Shown here: positions 1-12,673 of the stretch, piece by piece
How positions within the stretch are numbered: the stretch's first letter is position 1
How the letters are laid out: every line of letters starts with the position of its first letter
From: Aquanectria penicillioides
Taxonomy: Eukaryota; Ascomycota; Sordariomycetes; Hypocreales; Nectriaceae
Direction of reading: 5' to 3'
NCBI GenBank assembly: GCA_003415625.1
Contig: PYIU01000009.1
Span: 2,666,001 to 2,730,000, forward strand
DNA: 64,000 nucleotides
Notes under the pieces: model-generated
Seen by the model: only the letters and a program-made list of their open reading frames with translations
The model's database searches: none
Told to the model about the DNA's origin: nothing
Made by a program: the position numbers and the translations under genes

Positions 1-2262
1 GCTGGGTTCTCCCTCGCCCGTCACTGAGGACAGAGTAACGATATGGCCCGACAGCGACAAGGGGCAGTGCTTTTCAATCTACCGAAAATAGCACCCCACC
101 ACATAGGGAAAAAGTGGCACTATAGGTGGTACTACTCTGTAATTCTTTGCTGGGTTTGGCTCTCGGCCCCAAATATCTTCACCAAACGGTGCTAGCGGGT
201 TGCTTACAGTAGGCGATCGCCATGCGACGTTTCGAGTGCAAGAGTATCGCGCCCGGCCGAAGAGCAATTGCCTAAAATCCCGGCTCATAACGGGGAAGCA
301 GTCAATCTCGGCTACGCGGCCACGTCGAGGAGGTGAAGGGAAAGATAAAAAAGAAAAAAAAAGAAAGGAAAAGAAAAAGAGCCACCAGTGAGGATGCTGC
401 TGCAAGTCGCGGGCACAGCATGAAGACCGACGACGGGCGACCTAGGACAAGGCCCATCCCAGCCATTAGCGTCGCATCGCCAGGCACTGGACTGCAGAAA
501 GGACAGCGGAGGGATGTGTTCCCTCCCCCATGCAACGTAACTTGTTCGGCCCAGCTCGCTGTTGCCCGTGACGCTGACCAGACCCTGCAGCCACCGCTCT
601 TCTCTCCAGCCGGGTGAGCCTGGCAAAATGCAGCAGGCTCGGGAGGCGTCAGGGAGAGCCAGGACCCAAAAGTCCACAAATCCCACGCTCTTGGTCGTCA
701 ACAGCGCATCACTCGCAAGCTTTCTCGCCCACACCTCGGCCTGAAGGTTCTTTTTCTTTGTGGGGAGAGCCAACGGACGGCCGCCGCTCCACACCCCAGA
801 ACCTGGACGTGCTCAAAAGTCGAATGGCAACAATGCTCGAACGGCTAATTAGAGCTTGGCCGAGCTGGGGACCGCGAAAAGGCTTGCGGGCGACTGATGC
901 ATCGCTCTCCGCAAGTTCAATGGCACACTTGGTATATAGAATGTGACTCTGCCGCCCTCTGCGGGACCTGACACCCTGAAACTCTGGAGTTGGCTTGTCC
1001 GTCCGCCCCGCCGTGATACCAAAGGCCTCCCAAACTCTATCACCGAAGAAGAGCGCTCAACGCTCGCCCACGTTTCATCACAACATCGTCAGCTTCACCA
1101 AAATTGCTAAACTGGAGCTGATCTCGTCTACTCCGGAGGCTATACACTACCCGTAGCGCTTCACCGTTGCAGGCGCTGGGCGTCCAGCACGCACCGCATC
1201 GCACGCTGAGCTGGGCGATTGCGCGTCGTGTGAACGGCAAACGTCTCACCATCGCGTCGTAGGCAGCGCCATGGTCAGCGCCCTCGTCTCCTCCTCTAGA
1301 CCACTAAGAACTAGCAACACCTCGAAGGCGCAAAAGATGACCGCCACGCTTCTGTGCAATTACAGTTACCAGGACAGAGGAACTCCGGTCGTGCTATCCA
1401 CCCAGCAAACCAGATCCCTGGGGCGCAACGGTTGAAGTGTCTCACAAGCGTCACCTGCCCATCACGACACGGCGAGCGGTGCTCGTCGACCGTCAGAATC
1501 AAGAGTTAGACAAGCGAGCATTTCCAAAATCCACTCCGCAAAAAAGAAAACAAGTCTACTCTCCATCCGGCCTACGCGGATACGCCGTCTCGTTTGCTCG
1601 GGGCGCCGTCTCACTCGGCCACATACGAACGAAGCCTTTTCGGGCGAAAAGGATCGTACGTCAGCCAGATTCCCATCTAAAAGAGGAGTCTCACTGTGCA
1701 TCCGGTTCCCTTTTGCGGTCATCATCAAGCTTGCTTGAGGCCTCGTGCATCAAGCGACAGGCCTGAAGGAACGGTATCCAGAACCATAATCCTCCCGCTG
1801 CAGCTACACCGCACCAGGACGTCAGGAAGAGCGAGGCGGCCACCAGCACTTTTACATCGCAGCAGCGGTGCGTCGTTATCGAATCACCTTACGAAAGCAC
1901 ACACGAGACCATACACAGTTAAGGGGTATAAGTTTGATATCCTGGTGGCCATTTTTCCCCCCCTATTCGAGTCAGGTTGCCTCAGGGGAGCCATCCCGGA
2001 AGCCAGCAACCTAGTTCCGCGGCGAAGGAACCATTCTAGAAGGCTGCGACACCAGCACCTGTGGTGGGTGCAGGACCAGGCACTGAACACAGGCCGGTGT
2101 CACACCTTTCCGTGCGGTTCCCAGAGCACACGCTGTCCTTGGGTCCCTAGCAGCGGTGGAACGCTTCAAGCCACCCCTGCTGGCACGGAGGTAGTCGCCC
2201 CTTGTTGTTGTCCCCCCCCATTCGGGCTCGCGCGCCAAACGGGATAGCCCAGGGCCGCAACA
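1..2262. other. Intergenic region and probable 5' leader
   Basis: No convincing gene was seen on either strand. The only open frames are short, overlap one another on opposite strands and have no recognisable motif. The segment just upstream of 2263 is likely promoter and leader of the methyltransferase gene. A purine-rich tract (A/G) lies at about 335-385. Confidence 0.5.
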
Positions 2263-4044
2263 ATGTCGGAATGGAGCGGATTTATCTACGCCTCTGCCGC
2301 CCCTTTATCCACCTACCGCACTCGACGGCCACAACGTGAAAAGGAGAGACAGCCCGACGATTTTCCTCCGTCCAATTCGGCTTCGCGAGACCAAACGCGC
2401 ACCCGTTTTGCTCTTCGACACACGAGAACCTCCAGCGGCAGCCAGGGCAGTCGGTCGTCCCACGAGTCGACTCTGCAATCCAGCAGCAGCCCCGCCGCGG
2501 GGGAAGACGACGGCCAGCACAATCCTCAGACGACTGTGGTGTCATCTGACTCGCCTGCGTCGTCGCCGTCGATCCCTACCTCTCCCCGGCCCCTCTTGAG
2601 CCTCACCAACGCTGCTTCCGCCTCTGCCAACTTCTTCAGCCGGCCTGGGACCAGCGACAAGACAAGAGCACGCGATCGCCGCGTCCGCCATGCCGAGGCC
2701 CTCTCCTCTGTGGACTTAAAAAATGTAGCCATGTATTCCGACTTGGACGCAAGCAACCGGCCCCTGGCGGCCACGAAGCAAATCACCATCCCCTTTACCC
2801 GCACCGAGTCTGTGTCGTCGGCCAGCGGCACCACTACCATTTCGACACACACCATGACCTCGACCGACCCGTCCAATTCTTCCGACAACCCCTCATCGAA
2901 GTCCTTCATCATTCGCAACGGGCGCACGTACTTCAGCGATCCCACTCTCCCTTACCCTCTCCCCAATGACCTCACCGAACTCCACCGACAATGCCTTCGA
3001 ACTTTGCTGCTAATCCAGGTCTACGGCGGGCCCATTACCTCGCCGAACCTGGTTGCGAACCCGCCGCAAAAAGTTTTGGAAATTGGATGCGGCACCGGGT
3101 TCTGGAGCATGATGTGCCACATGTTCTTCAAGGAACGTGGACATGGCGGCATCTCGTTTACCGGAGTCGACATTGCACCTCTTGCCCCCGGCAGCTCCTC
3201 GGCCCCTTCAGACGCCAGCAAGCCGGACAAGGACATGGACTGGAAGTTCGTTCAGCACGATCTCCGCCAGTTCCCATGGCCCTTCCCTAACGAGGAGTTC
3301 GACCTCGTCATGGTCAAGGACGTATCGTTGATAATTCCCAACATGCTGTTCCAGAACTTCATTGAAGAGTACTTGCGACTTCTGAAGCCCGGTGGAACCC
3401 TCGAAATCTGGGAAAGCGATACGGCTTTTCGAATGCTGAGGCCTCACGTGCCAAACACAGCCCTTGGCAATGAAGAGGCCGAGGAGCACGAAGCTACCAT
3501 GAACTTGGGCGCCTATCTCATGACATCCAACACACCACTCTCGGCACCCTTAAATACGTTCCTGGTCGAGTACAACCACTGGTTGTCGAAGGCGCTGGAA
3601 GCTCGATCATTGACGGCCGTTCCTTGCACTCTCATCGGGCCCAATCTGCTCCAAGAGTCTGAGACACTTACCGAGATCCGGTCAAAGCGCATGGCCATTC
3701 CCCTAAGCGAAGTCCGATGGGAGCGCGAGGGTGTGGGCGGTGTGGTGACCAAGGATGGGAAGTCGTATGTGGAGACGAAGGGGAAGTCGCCTCATCAGAA
3801 AGTGGAAAAGAAGTCGTTGACGGCCGGGCAGAGCGCGCTGCGCAAGACGGCGCTGTTGACAGCGGTGCAGCAGATTCAGGCGCTGGAGCCGATTCTGAGG
3901 GAGGCGAGCAGCAAGAGTCAAGACGAATGGGACGTGTGGCTAGGGAAGATGATGGCAGACTTGATGAGCGAAAATGGAACGAGCTGGGGCGAGTGTCTCG
4001 AGGTTGGCGCATGGTCTGCCAGAAAGCGGATAACCTTGAGTTGA
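2263..4044 (+). CDS. SAM-dependent methyltransferase, fungal, substrate unknown
   Basis: Intronless frame of 593 residues. The first about 190 residues are rich in Ser/Thr/Pro and probably disordered. A class I SAM-binding fold follows: motif I VLEIGCGTGFW starts at residue 271, then an acidic strand (FTGVDIAPL) and a post-motif region LLKPGGTLEIWE typical of Methyltransf_25/11 domains. The C-terminal about 200 residues, including a Lys-rich stretch, are outside the catalytic core and look helical. It belongs to the broad set of fungal soluble methyltransferases whose substrates are mostly unknown; nothing here indicates the acceptor. The ATG at 2263 is chosen because it opens the whole frame and is preceded by ACA. 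Gene and domain are well supported; the precise role is not. Confidence 0.85.
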   Translation: MSEWSGFIYASAAPLSTYRTRRPQREKERQPDDFPPSNSASRDQTRTRFALRHTRTSSGSQGSRSSHESTLQSSSSPAAGEDDGQHNPQTTVVSSDSPASSPSIPTSPRPLLSLTNAASASANFFSRPGTSDKTRARDRRVRHAEALSSVDLKNVAMYSDLDASNRPLAATKQITIPFTRTESVSSASGTTTISTHTMTSTDPSNSSDNPSSKSFIIRNGRTYFSDPTLPYPLPNDLTELHRQCLRTLLLIQVYGGPITSPNLVANPPQKVLEIGCGTGFWSMMCHMFFKERGHGGISFTGVDIAPLAPGSSSAPSDASKPDKDMDWKFVQHDLRQFPWPFPNEEFDLVMVKDVSLIIPNMLFQNFIEEYLRLLKPGGTLEIWESDTAFRMLRPHVPNTALGNEEAEEHEATMNLGAYLMTSNTPLSAPLNTFLVEYNHWLSKALEARSLTAVPCTLIGPNLLQESETLTEIRSKRMAIPLSEVRWEREGVGGVVTKDGKSYVETKGKSPHQKVEKKSLTAGQSALRKTALLTAVQQIQALEPILREASSKSQDEWDVWLGKMMADLMSENGTSWGECLEVGAWSARKRITLS

Positions 4045-4743
4045 AGAGTCTCACAACGATTGATGGGAAATGGGAGGGCAAGAGTGAAGAAGAAGGTCAT
4101 CCACGCGGATCACGGCTGGCAATTGGGCAAAATTAACTGTCTTACGGTGGACACGAGGTTTAAAGAACAAGTGACGCTTGATGCATAGGCAACAAGCCTT
4201 GGGTTCATCAGGTCGATTTTCATTCCATCCCCCCATCGCGCGTACAACATTCCGTGTCCGCCTATCGCCGCCCTCACGCATCAGGATCATAGCGTTTTCT
4301 GAGGGTGCGGTACCTTTTTAAATAATAACTATACCCGGACATTTAGTACATGAGCAATAGGACACGGATAACAAAGAATTATTGGAAAGCGGTAGAGGAT
4401 TCGAGCTTGGACGGACGGGGGCATGTATGAGATATGGGTTGGTTTCCACTCGGCAGGTTTCCTGGGAATTGAAGTATACATAAAAAAAACATGGGATGGT
4501 TAACCACGGAAATGGCCTTGGAATTGTAACAATTCGACGTGTGAACGTGTCGTGCGGAGCAGCCATGAGAAACATGGTGACGGATAGAATCCAAGATTGA
4601 ACTAAGGAGGAAGCAGTGTTGCAGTTGAGAAAGGCACAACAAGGACGAAAGACAGCGGGAAAAACCTGCGTCTGCTTACAGCATCTCAATTTCTAGATAC
4701 AAGTCAGCGGAAGTTTTCGAATATTATTATACACAGTTCATTT
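4045..4743. other. Intergenic region between convergent genes
   Basis: This 0.7-kb stretch lies between the 3' ends of the methyltransferase (+) and the LYR protein (-). No coding signal was recognised; it should hold both 3' UTRs. Confidence 0.5.
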
Positions 4744-5023
4744 TTAGTCATTCCAAGACAAACCTTTTTTGACGTATTCTGCTTGAGCGATGCCGCGGCG
4801 GATCTTGTCCTCGTCTCGCTCGGCGGCTTTCGACATGAAAGCCTTGTGAAGGCGAGGGCGGAAATAGCCGTACCCCAGAGGGTATTCTCGGCCGAGGAAG
4901 AGCAATTCTGAGGCGGGCGTGTCAGCTTATGGCGCAACTGGGTCAAGGATGTCGGCGAGGCTGAGGGCTACCTTTGTAGATAGCAATGACTTGCCGTCTC
5001 AGCTCGGGGTTGAGGGTCGTCAT
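4744..5023 (-). CDS. LYR-motif protein, ETFRF1/LYRM5-like
   Basis: Two exons, 5023-4972 and 4907-4744, joined across a 64-nt intron (GTAGCC donor, CAG acceptor) to give 71 residues. The N-terminus reads [20 protein letters not shown], and the segment [22 protein letters not shown] follows, split here for length as [12 protein letters not shown] then [10 protein letters not shown]. The ending is [16 protein letters not shown]. The [18 protein letters not shown] core and the YFRxRL motif match LYRM5/ETFRF1, a small mitochondrial matrix LYR protein that regulates electron-transfer flavoprotein. Size agrees with the family (about 70-90 residues). It is transcribed divergently from the gene at 5444, another probable mitochondrial protein. 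Either half would be missed without splicing. Confidence 0.8.
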
Positions 5024-5443
5024 TTCGAAGGTCGACAATGCATGGCTCGACGACTCAATCTCGGGAGACGCAGCTCGGGTCGGCAGTTAAAGGGCTGGAG
5101 GCGACACAGCCCGCTGGAGGCGATGCGATGCGATGCGATGCGATGGTGAAGGCGGCGGGTTGAAGTTGACGAGCGAGCATCCGGCTGAAATCATGGCCCG
5201 CTACAGCTATAGCGGTTGAGCCCGCTGCAGTTGCCCAATCCGACCCTTGCAATGTAACCCCGCATCCGCCGCGGGCTGCAAGTCGACAGGGCATGCGACA
5301 AAGCTCCAGCCATTCGTCAGGACCTCGTCACTTCTCCCGGCTCAATCACGACATTCTCCGTCACTCCTTGTTTTGTTGTTTTTCTTTCCAAACTCGTCAA
5401 TTGAGCAATACCGCTGCGACTGCGATCCTTCATCTGCCTCGAA
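5024..5443. promoter_or_regulatory. Bidirectional promoter of two probable mitochondrial genes
   Basis: A 420-bp region separates the start codons of the LYR gene (-) and the 5444 gene (+). It holds a (CGATG)5 pentamer array at 5121-5145 and GC-rich sequence, with a T-rich tract near 5370-5385. A related GATGC array occurs in the ClpP divergent promoter at 47584. Confidence 0.55.
5121..5145. repeat. (CGATG)5 pentanucleotide array
   Basis: Five perfect tandem copies of CGATG lie about 100 bp upstream of the LYR gene start. Confidence 0.95.
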
Positions 5444-6866
5444 ATGTCCGCCACGAAGTCGAGGTGGCCGAGGCTGGCCCCCGCCTTCCACGTCTTCCCA
5501 ACCCTCAACCGCTTCAGGCAAACGCTCCACCCACGGCGGCTTCCTGCGATTCCGCCCGGCAACCGGGGCACCGTCCCCTTGATACAGCGGCTCACCAGCA
5601 CTCAGACGCTGTATCACGACCTTGGAGTTCTCGTCTTCGCCGGTGCCAATTTCCATTCAGTCAACAGGATTGCTTCCATTCTCGCCGTCACGACAAAGGA
5701 CGGTGGCTCCCCAGCTGATCTCAGAATCGCGCTGGGTGGTAAATGGCCAAACTTCAAGTTCAGCAAGTACAGGTTGCCGACCCAAGATTATCACATTGAT
5801 CAAAGCAGCAGTCCAACGGTCAGTTCTCGTGGTTCTCAGTGAGGAAGTCCAGTCTTGTTGACCTAATTGGTGCAGGTTGGCTACCTTTCCACCGGAGCTG
5901 TGTTCGAGCTGGGCTCTCAGGCCGCGAGCCAGTATGCCACGGAGGCGATTGCTTCAATTCGCAACGCCTACCCAGACCTTGATGTGCGATTCATGACCGA
6001 GCAGTCCATCCTAATTAGTCGAGGTCCGCTATATAATGGAATCATGCACGTGAGTTGCTTCCTTCCAGCCACTTTGTTGCGGGAAGTCTCAGCGGAACCG
6101 CAACGTCCTGATAGACTCTTAGGAAACCGTAAACGGGCCCCGACGACTCAACGTCGACGCTTACGCCAGTATTTCATGTCTCGAAGAATATCTAGAGATG
6201 TGCGTGGAGCTCTTCACAGTGGGCACTGCGCTCTTTCTCGGAAGAGCCACGTTGCGACTTGACATGTTCTCCGGGAATCCTGCAGTTAAGCTTAACACGG
6301 CAGAAATGAAGCTTTCTTTCAGGGCGGTTCCAACCTCGACCTCAGCCGATGCACTGACCGTTGTCGACTTGACAAACCATCTCTGGGGCTTGGAACGAAG
6401 TGTGTGGGCAGGGGAGCTTGATAAAGAAGTGTATCCAGAAGAGACTTTTGAATTGAATGGTGCATTAGCTGCCATAGAAGGAGCCAAACAAAAGAAGCTC
6501 AGGGAAATTGTTACCAAGAAAAGAAACGCCCAATCGACCAAGAAGGACAAGAAGAAAAATCCCGGGTCGCAGAAGAGGGGAAAGGGAAAGAAGAGCAATG
6601 TCGAAGTTAAAGAGGGCCAAGAGGCCATCAAAGCGGATGAGATTGAGGGAGAAGAAATCAAGACTGAAGAGGGCAAGGTAGGAGGCATCAAGGGAGAAGA
6701 AAGCAGCATCAAAATCGAGGAGAGCAAAGAAGAGAACAAAGGTGACGAGAGTCAGGTTGCAGAGAGCAAGGTTGATGAGAGCACCAAGATTGAGGAGAAG
6801 AACAACGACGCCGAGGAGAGCATCAATGTCAGAGAAGAAATCGACAATGGACAAAGCAAGATGTAG
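5444..6866 (+). CDS. Probable mitochondrial protein of unknown function with charged C-terminal tail
   Basis: Three exons, 5444-5818, 5876-6049 and 6123-6866, with introns of 57 and 73 nt, give about 430 residues. The first 55 residues are rich in Arg/Ser/Pro and nearly free of acidic residues (MSATKSRWPRLAPAFHVF), as in a matrix-targeting presequence. The middle (about residues 60-300) looks globular: segments such as LYHDLGVLVFAGANFHSVN and VGYLSTGAVFELGSQAASQY, continuous across both introns, indicate a real protein. From about residue 310 it turns into a Lys/Glu-rich repetitive tail (EEIKTEEGKVGGIKGEE-like units), probably disordered. I do not recognise the family. It shares a 420-bp divergent promoter with the LYR gene. 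Confidence 0.75.
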
Positions 6867-9806
6867 GAGGGCAAGCCAGAAGAGGGGAAAGTCAATGGCC
6901 AGAAGATCAACTAGCATGGTCTTTCACTCAGGGCTAGACGGCATCTCAACCGCGAGTAGCCAATGCCAAACGGCACCTGTACCTATGTAAGATTTCTATA
7001 TATCGTCGTCTATCCAGAAGCAAACAGTCAGAGAATTCATGGGTGCAATTGACTCGTATCATGTTTAGACAGCCCACGTCAGTTACGATGATGTTAAATG
7101 GTTGGCTGGGAAACTTGCCGTTGAGCACAACAAGCTAACGTCCTATGGGTTTGCAACTTCTCAACTCTACTCCTACAGCAAGTCACAGGCACTCAACCCA
7201 ACCAGTGAAGGTATTCACCGTCGGGGTTTTTTTTGTCACCCCGCATCGACAACAGCGCACACGCGACACAGCCGGAAAACCCGGGGGAGGCTCAACGATT
7301 CGCCTCAAATCGGGTGCTAGTTATCACGCTCTGAGCTACTGGGGCTACGGTGCAGGGGGCCAACCCCCTAAACACCGTCGGCGGGTCGGAGGTTAGGAAA
7401 AAGCAAGCATCGACGAGGGGGGGGGAGAATACCGTGGCACACAAGAAATAAACGGTTGCGGGCGCAGAATGCACGGGGCGTGTAATCGGCTTCGGCGGGA
7501 CGGCTGTTTGAAAGGCACACGCTATGGGGAGAGTGGGTGTACCATACGGTAGTGCCATACTATGTAGCACATCTGGAGGAGGCAGGGGACCGTCCGTCTC
7601 CCACCGGCGTGAGCTTGTGAGCTAAGCCTTAGGGGCATTATTGTGCAGCGTGGTATCGTGATGTGACGTTGGCCTTATTCCAGTCCTTAGCTGTGGTGGT
7701 GCGTTTGGATGGGGATGTGTGCCAGACGAGCGTGGTCAGGGATGATTGGTGAGAGGGAAGGGGGGGCAGTGCCGGGTTGCGGATGCAGTGGGAGGTGATG
7801 TGATGGACTTGAGACTCGAGGGTTTGGTGATGGTGGTGGAGGGGAAAAGCAGTGGTGTTGCTACATGTATGTAGGCAGGTATATGAGACAGAGGATATCG
7901 ATGGGGAGCCAAGAGGCTTGGAGATGTCTGTCGGGTTACCCGTTTGGGCAGCTTGTTGAGGAGAGCAGAGTTGTTGCCTCAGCCCAAAGTTACACAGGCA
8001 AACAGACTACCCGTGCATAGCACTGTAGACTTGTAGGCTTACACAAGTTGCCAAGTCCAGTTCACAACGACCACGACGAGCCATTGCGGAGAAGCGTCCG
8101 AGAATAGCATCACCAGGGTATACCAAGTACACGCACGGCTTGGTCCTGGCCATCGAGCACGGAGGCCATGTTCGATCTGACCAAAAAAGCCAAGACGCCA
8201 GATGATTAACAACGCATCACATCGTCGACCGCTTCCCTCGGCAGCGGCATTTGAAACTTGACGTGACGGCTTGCCTGCCGATGCCCGCCATCGCCCACTC
8301 AGAGGCCGAGCTTGTCAGTCTCGCATCTGCGACGATAAGCCAAGAAGCAGCTGCGCTCTGCATGGGGCGTAGTCTCCCGTGCATCACGGCGCATCCCGCG
8401 CGACGAGAGCCACGAGTTACGTGAGGTCAGGCCAGGGTCTACACATACCTACACACAATGCACAGTGCAGCACGCACATACACAGGCCAGCTGGGAAGAG
8501 ACATTTGGCTGCCAAAAGGATTCAACGACAAGGACGATGCCACCACCCCGCTCTGAAAGGCCCAGACCCGTCGAGGAACGGAGGGTCAATGGTCGGAGAA
8601 ATGAGCAGATGACCCAATGATGTCAAGCCGCCCTGTGGAGGGGAGCCAGTGGGAGAGAGACAGCCGTGACGAAACGGGGCGTCAGGCCACATGGAGGCCA
8701 AGGAGGCCTATGAAGGCGTCTAAGAGAGTGTCAATCACTTCCCGAAGCCAAGCGTTGACAGCCAAGTCGACTTTGTGCAGTGCATAGTCATCTATCCCCA
8801 GCTTGCATTGTTGCACACCGTCATTTCAACCCCGCCTGGTCTACACACAGCTTGGCAGGCTATTGGTCCCGAGAAAACCGGGCAGTGCAGGATTACATGC
8901 TATAGTGCTGTATTGTGTTATGTATGTGTAAGACTTTTTTTTTTTTTTTTTTTTCAATCTGGTGTGTGCACGCGTACATTGTGCGAGCGCATATTCACAA
9001 CGTAATGCCAGCCGGAACCAACGCCGGTGGTGGGGGTCTGGATGATGCGCAGAGCCAGGGTTGAGGAAATCCGGGCCCCCCCAACGAGAAGTGCCGACCG
9101 TGGAGCGGGATTCAAAAGGACCACCCTAGCATAACGTGACGGTGCAGGATCGGAAAGACGATAGGCTGGCCAAGAGAATGGTGTTGACTTGATTCGGATG
9201 GAGGGGAAGAAGAGGCGAGGAGGGGAGAGGGGAACGGAGGGGGAGGGGGGATTGGGGATCGCCACTGCTAGAGACGACACCGTATGGTGCTGGCTGAAGA
9301 TACTGGACAGGACGGATGACATGAGAGAGTGAGAGGAGCGCCAAAAGGATTCGGGAGGGGAGCCGGGGCATGAGAGGTTGGGAAGGATGCAAAATTACCC
9401 ACCAAGGGTGTTGTGAGGGTTGAGGTTGCAACCCGAGGATACAGCAACAAGGGGTAGTAAGAATATCCCGGGCGAGTTACCTTGTTCCTAGAGTCAAAAC
9501 AGCGCGAGAAAAGATACGTAGGCGAAATAGACTTTCAACACCAAAATGAATATCCACAACTAAATGTTGACAAGCCGAGCAAGAAGATCCATGGACCCAG
9601 AAACGGTGAACCAGCGGTCTGCAGTAGTAGAAAAAAACCGCTATACTATGTAGAGTCTCCTTGTTTTTTCTTGTTCTTCTTTTCTTTTTTAACCCTCTTT
9701 TTTCTCAGCCTCGAAGCCATGTCCCTGACGGTGGCGCCGCAGAGGAGCATAACCAGTATTGATTTGGTGTCCACAGATCAGCCATCACAAGACTGCAACG
9801 CTCAGG

Positions 9807-9829
9807 ACACACACACACACACACACACA
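9807..9829. repeat. (AC)n microsatellite
   Basis: Uninterrupted AC dinucleotide tract of about 11 units within the gene-poor region. Confidence 0.95.
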
Positions 9830-9901
9830 GAGCACTAGGCCCTAAAAATCTTCACTGTGCCTCAGACTGTGCAGCCGGCCCCTTGACGCTGCGTGCGTGT
9901 G

Positions 9902-9926
9902 GTGCTGTGCTGTGCTGTGCTGTGCT
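9902..9926. repeat. (GTGCT)5 microsatellite
   Basis: Five consecutive GTGCT pentamers, followed by a degenerate unit (GGGCT). Confidence 0.9.
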
Positions 9927-12655
9927 GGGCTGCGCTACGGTAGCAAGTACCGATGCAAGTGCTCGAAACAGAGCCAGACTACATAGGTACCTAGTGATAA
10001 AGCCAAGCCAGGGTCCATTGTGTAGGTAGGTATGTGTGTGTGTGCCGCCGGCGTGAAGAGTCACAATAGGGCAAGAGAAAAAAAAGTGCGGAGCTTTTTT
10101 TTTTCTCCTCGCTTGCCGTCTTCATTGGCGATCGGCGGCCAGCGAACGAGAAGCGGCGTTTAATTGTCGGAGCGCGGTGTCGGCGCTGAGGAACTCGAAT
10201 GAACGGCCCTTGTTTGGCGTCGTTTCTGATGGAGATGGATGGTGGGGGATCCACCGGGGGGGGCAGCGATGACAGGGGGTTGTTTTGTTTTTCGAGTACG
10301 AGATGGAGCTTATTATGTACATGGCATTCGCATGAGCATGGGCATTGGCACTGGCATTACTTGTACATCACAAGCCAGCATGATGAAGCATGACTGGATG
10401 TAAGAACTGTGGTCCGCGGCATGAAGCGTTTGTTGGCTGCTGCTGTTGGGACGCTGTTGGCGATCATGTTGCTTTTTCCCAGCAGTTTGGTTCATTTGGG
10501 TCAAAAGACGCCATGGCTCCAGGCAATTGCTAACTCGACGGAAACGGTCTTCTTTGTGTCGGTTCGTGCTCTGCTCTTTTCCGTGCCCGGATGTACGTAC
10601 TATACAGTCAAATGTGAGTTCCCATGTCGGTCGGAAGTGGAGGCGATTGGGGTTTGGTGTGGTGGAGTTGGGGCGCCTTTCCCCGACGAAAACAGTCAAG
10701 CTCGAGTCGACAAGCTCAAGATGATCAGACCAGGCCGCCGGCCGAGTGAACTGCCGGGGCCGATTTTCGCTCCAGGGCTGCTTTCGGTGAGATCCTGCAC
10801 TCTGCACGCTGGGCGTTGGCACCGGATCGAGACTGTATCGGTCATGTCTTGGGTCTCGAGCTGAGGTGAGAGGCATCGCGGGTTGATGCTGTTTTCGGGG
10901 CGGTTCGTCAGCCTTGAAACAAAATCAAGCATTGACGGCATTGTTGATTTTCGCTGATCGCTTCTAGGTTCCCTTGTCTTTGCTCTCGGTATTACTCCCG
11001 CACGATAGCCCTGCATCCAGTGACATGGTGTAGGCATTCTTATTAGCAATTCAGTGTTATTAGCATGGGAAGGGAAAATATTTCGGCTCTTCTTTTTTTT
11101 TCTTAGTCCTCTGTCAACCATACCATTCCACGACTCAGACCAGGCCGAGGCATCGCAAATCCACATCAACATCCATGTCGGAGCTTGCTAGGCGTGGTCC
11201 GTGTCCGTCCGTGTCCCATGTCTGTGTGTGTGTGTGTCCAGGATCAAACTTCCATTGCTGCTTCCATCGCATGGCCATGGGGGCCACGGGGGAGCCACCG
11301 GGGGAGGGTTGGCTTTGGGGCCATTTCCCCTTGATCGACCCTGGACCTCGTCTCCAATCGGCAGTCTGTGGCGCAACGACGTCAGCACCAAAGGGAAGAA
11401 ACCCTATGGAGCAATGGACGGATGGGTGGATGGCAGTGTGAGATGAGGCGAGGCGTCAAGAAGCTTAACTCTGGGGGCACTGGACTGGTTTATCTTTGTT
11501 CCCATTCGTCCAATTGGTGCCCCGTAGAAAGGATGAGAATGTAAAATACCGCCGTGCCGTGTACTTATCTTCCGTCTCGCCTGGAGGGTTATCCTGGTGG
11601 TGCTGCACCGAGGAATCTGACACTGACAGCCGTCGTCGTGACATGAGGCTAGACCGTCGCCCTTGGACAGAGGCGACGAGTCCGGCAGTTCCGGGATGTA
11701 CCTTGCTGCAGAAAGGGTGTTGGCAAGCTGGAGGATTGCGTGCGCACGCGTCGTGTGTCTTGTCTTGAATACTTGCCTGCCTTGCGTGTGTGCGAATACC
11801 TTTGGTTGTGAATATGAATGTCTCAGCGTCAACGTGCTGTGTTGTGCTGTGTTGTGTTGTTGTGTCATAGGTACTGGAGTGGCCCGCATTGCCCCGTCCC
11901 GTCCGGGAGGAGGAGCGAATGCGTTATGCCAATGACGACGACAATCAACAGGAGGCAATGGAAGCGGCCCTAGGCGAATCTTTGACTCCGTACGCTCAAA
12001 GGTAACTTACTGCGTAGGTGTGATGCAATTGGAGGCTGTTGGCACGGACAAGCTCACGAATCAGAAAGTCAGTTTGGTGTCTTGTGACGGATTTGGATGG
12101 ATCGACGCCTTATTGTGTCCTATATTCGTCAAGCTTGAGCTTCTGAAAAGATACCACACACAGTGTTTCGCAGACGGTACCACAGTCATGGCCAATCCTC
12201 CTGGCTTGCCAATCTGGGGAATCTGGTCCGTTATCTCGAACGAGAGCGTCGCGTTGGGCAGATGTAACGGTGGGATTGATCGATCAATCCATTCGTCCCC
12301 CGTGGTCAATGGTCAATGGGTTCGATCACAGGGCCATGAGGGCCATGCGCAGAGAGCCCTAGCACGAGTTGAATTGCTGTCGGCCGGTTTGGAAACGCTG
12401 TCAGCGCAGAGTAGCGCCTTGCAGCGCCTCGTCCTCGATGCGTCCAGCTCTCGTCTCATCTCACCCGATCCTTGCTGGGTCTAGCTGATACCCCATGTCC
12501 TGCCTCCGCCAACGCCTGGCCCGTATCTTTCCTGCATCCGTATCGCTGAGTATCTGGGTAGGTATCTTTTTTCCTTTCCCCTTCCTCATGGCGTTTCTTT
12601 TTTGTCTTCATCGAGAGATAAGGCCTGGTTGCATTTAGCCGCCAGACGACTTACC

Positions 12656-12673
12656 TAGGTAGGTACCTACCTA
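12656..12673. repeat. 18-bp perfect palindrome TAGGTAGGTACCTACCTA
   Basis: Every base pairs with the reverse complement. It lies about 970 bp upstream of the acrB start codon. Similar TAGGTA/TACCTA strings occur near 9986-9993 and 10023-10031. Such motifs are familiar in hypocrealean intergenic DNA; function is unknown. Confidence 0.9.

Noticed and set aside
10313..10876. Overlapping frames of 187 (-) and 151 (+) residues
   Set aside because: Mutually overlapping, without motifs or splice-supported extension.
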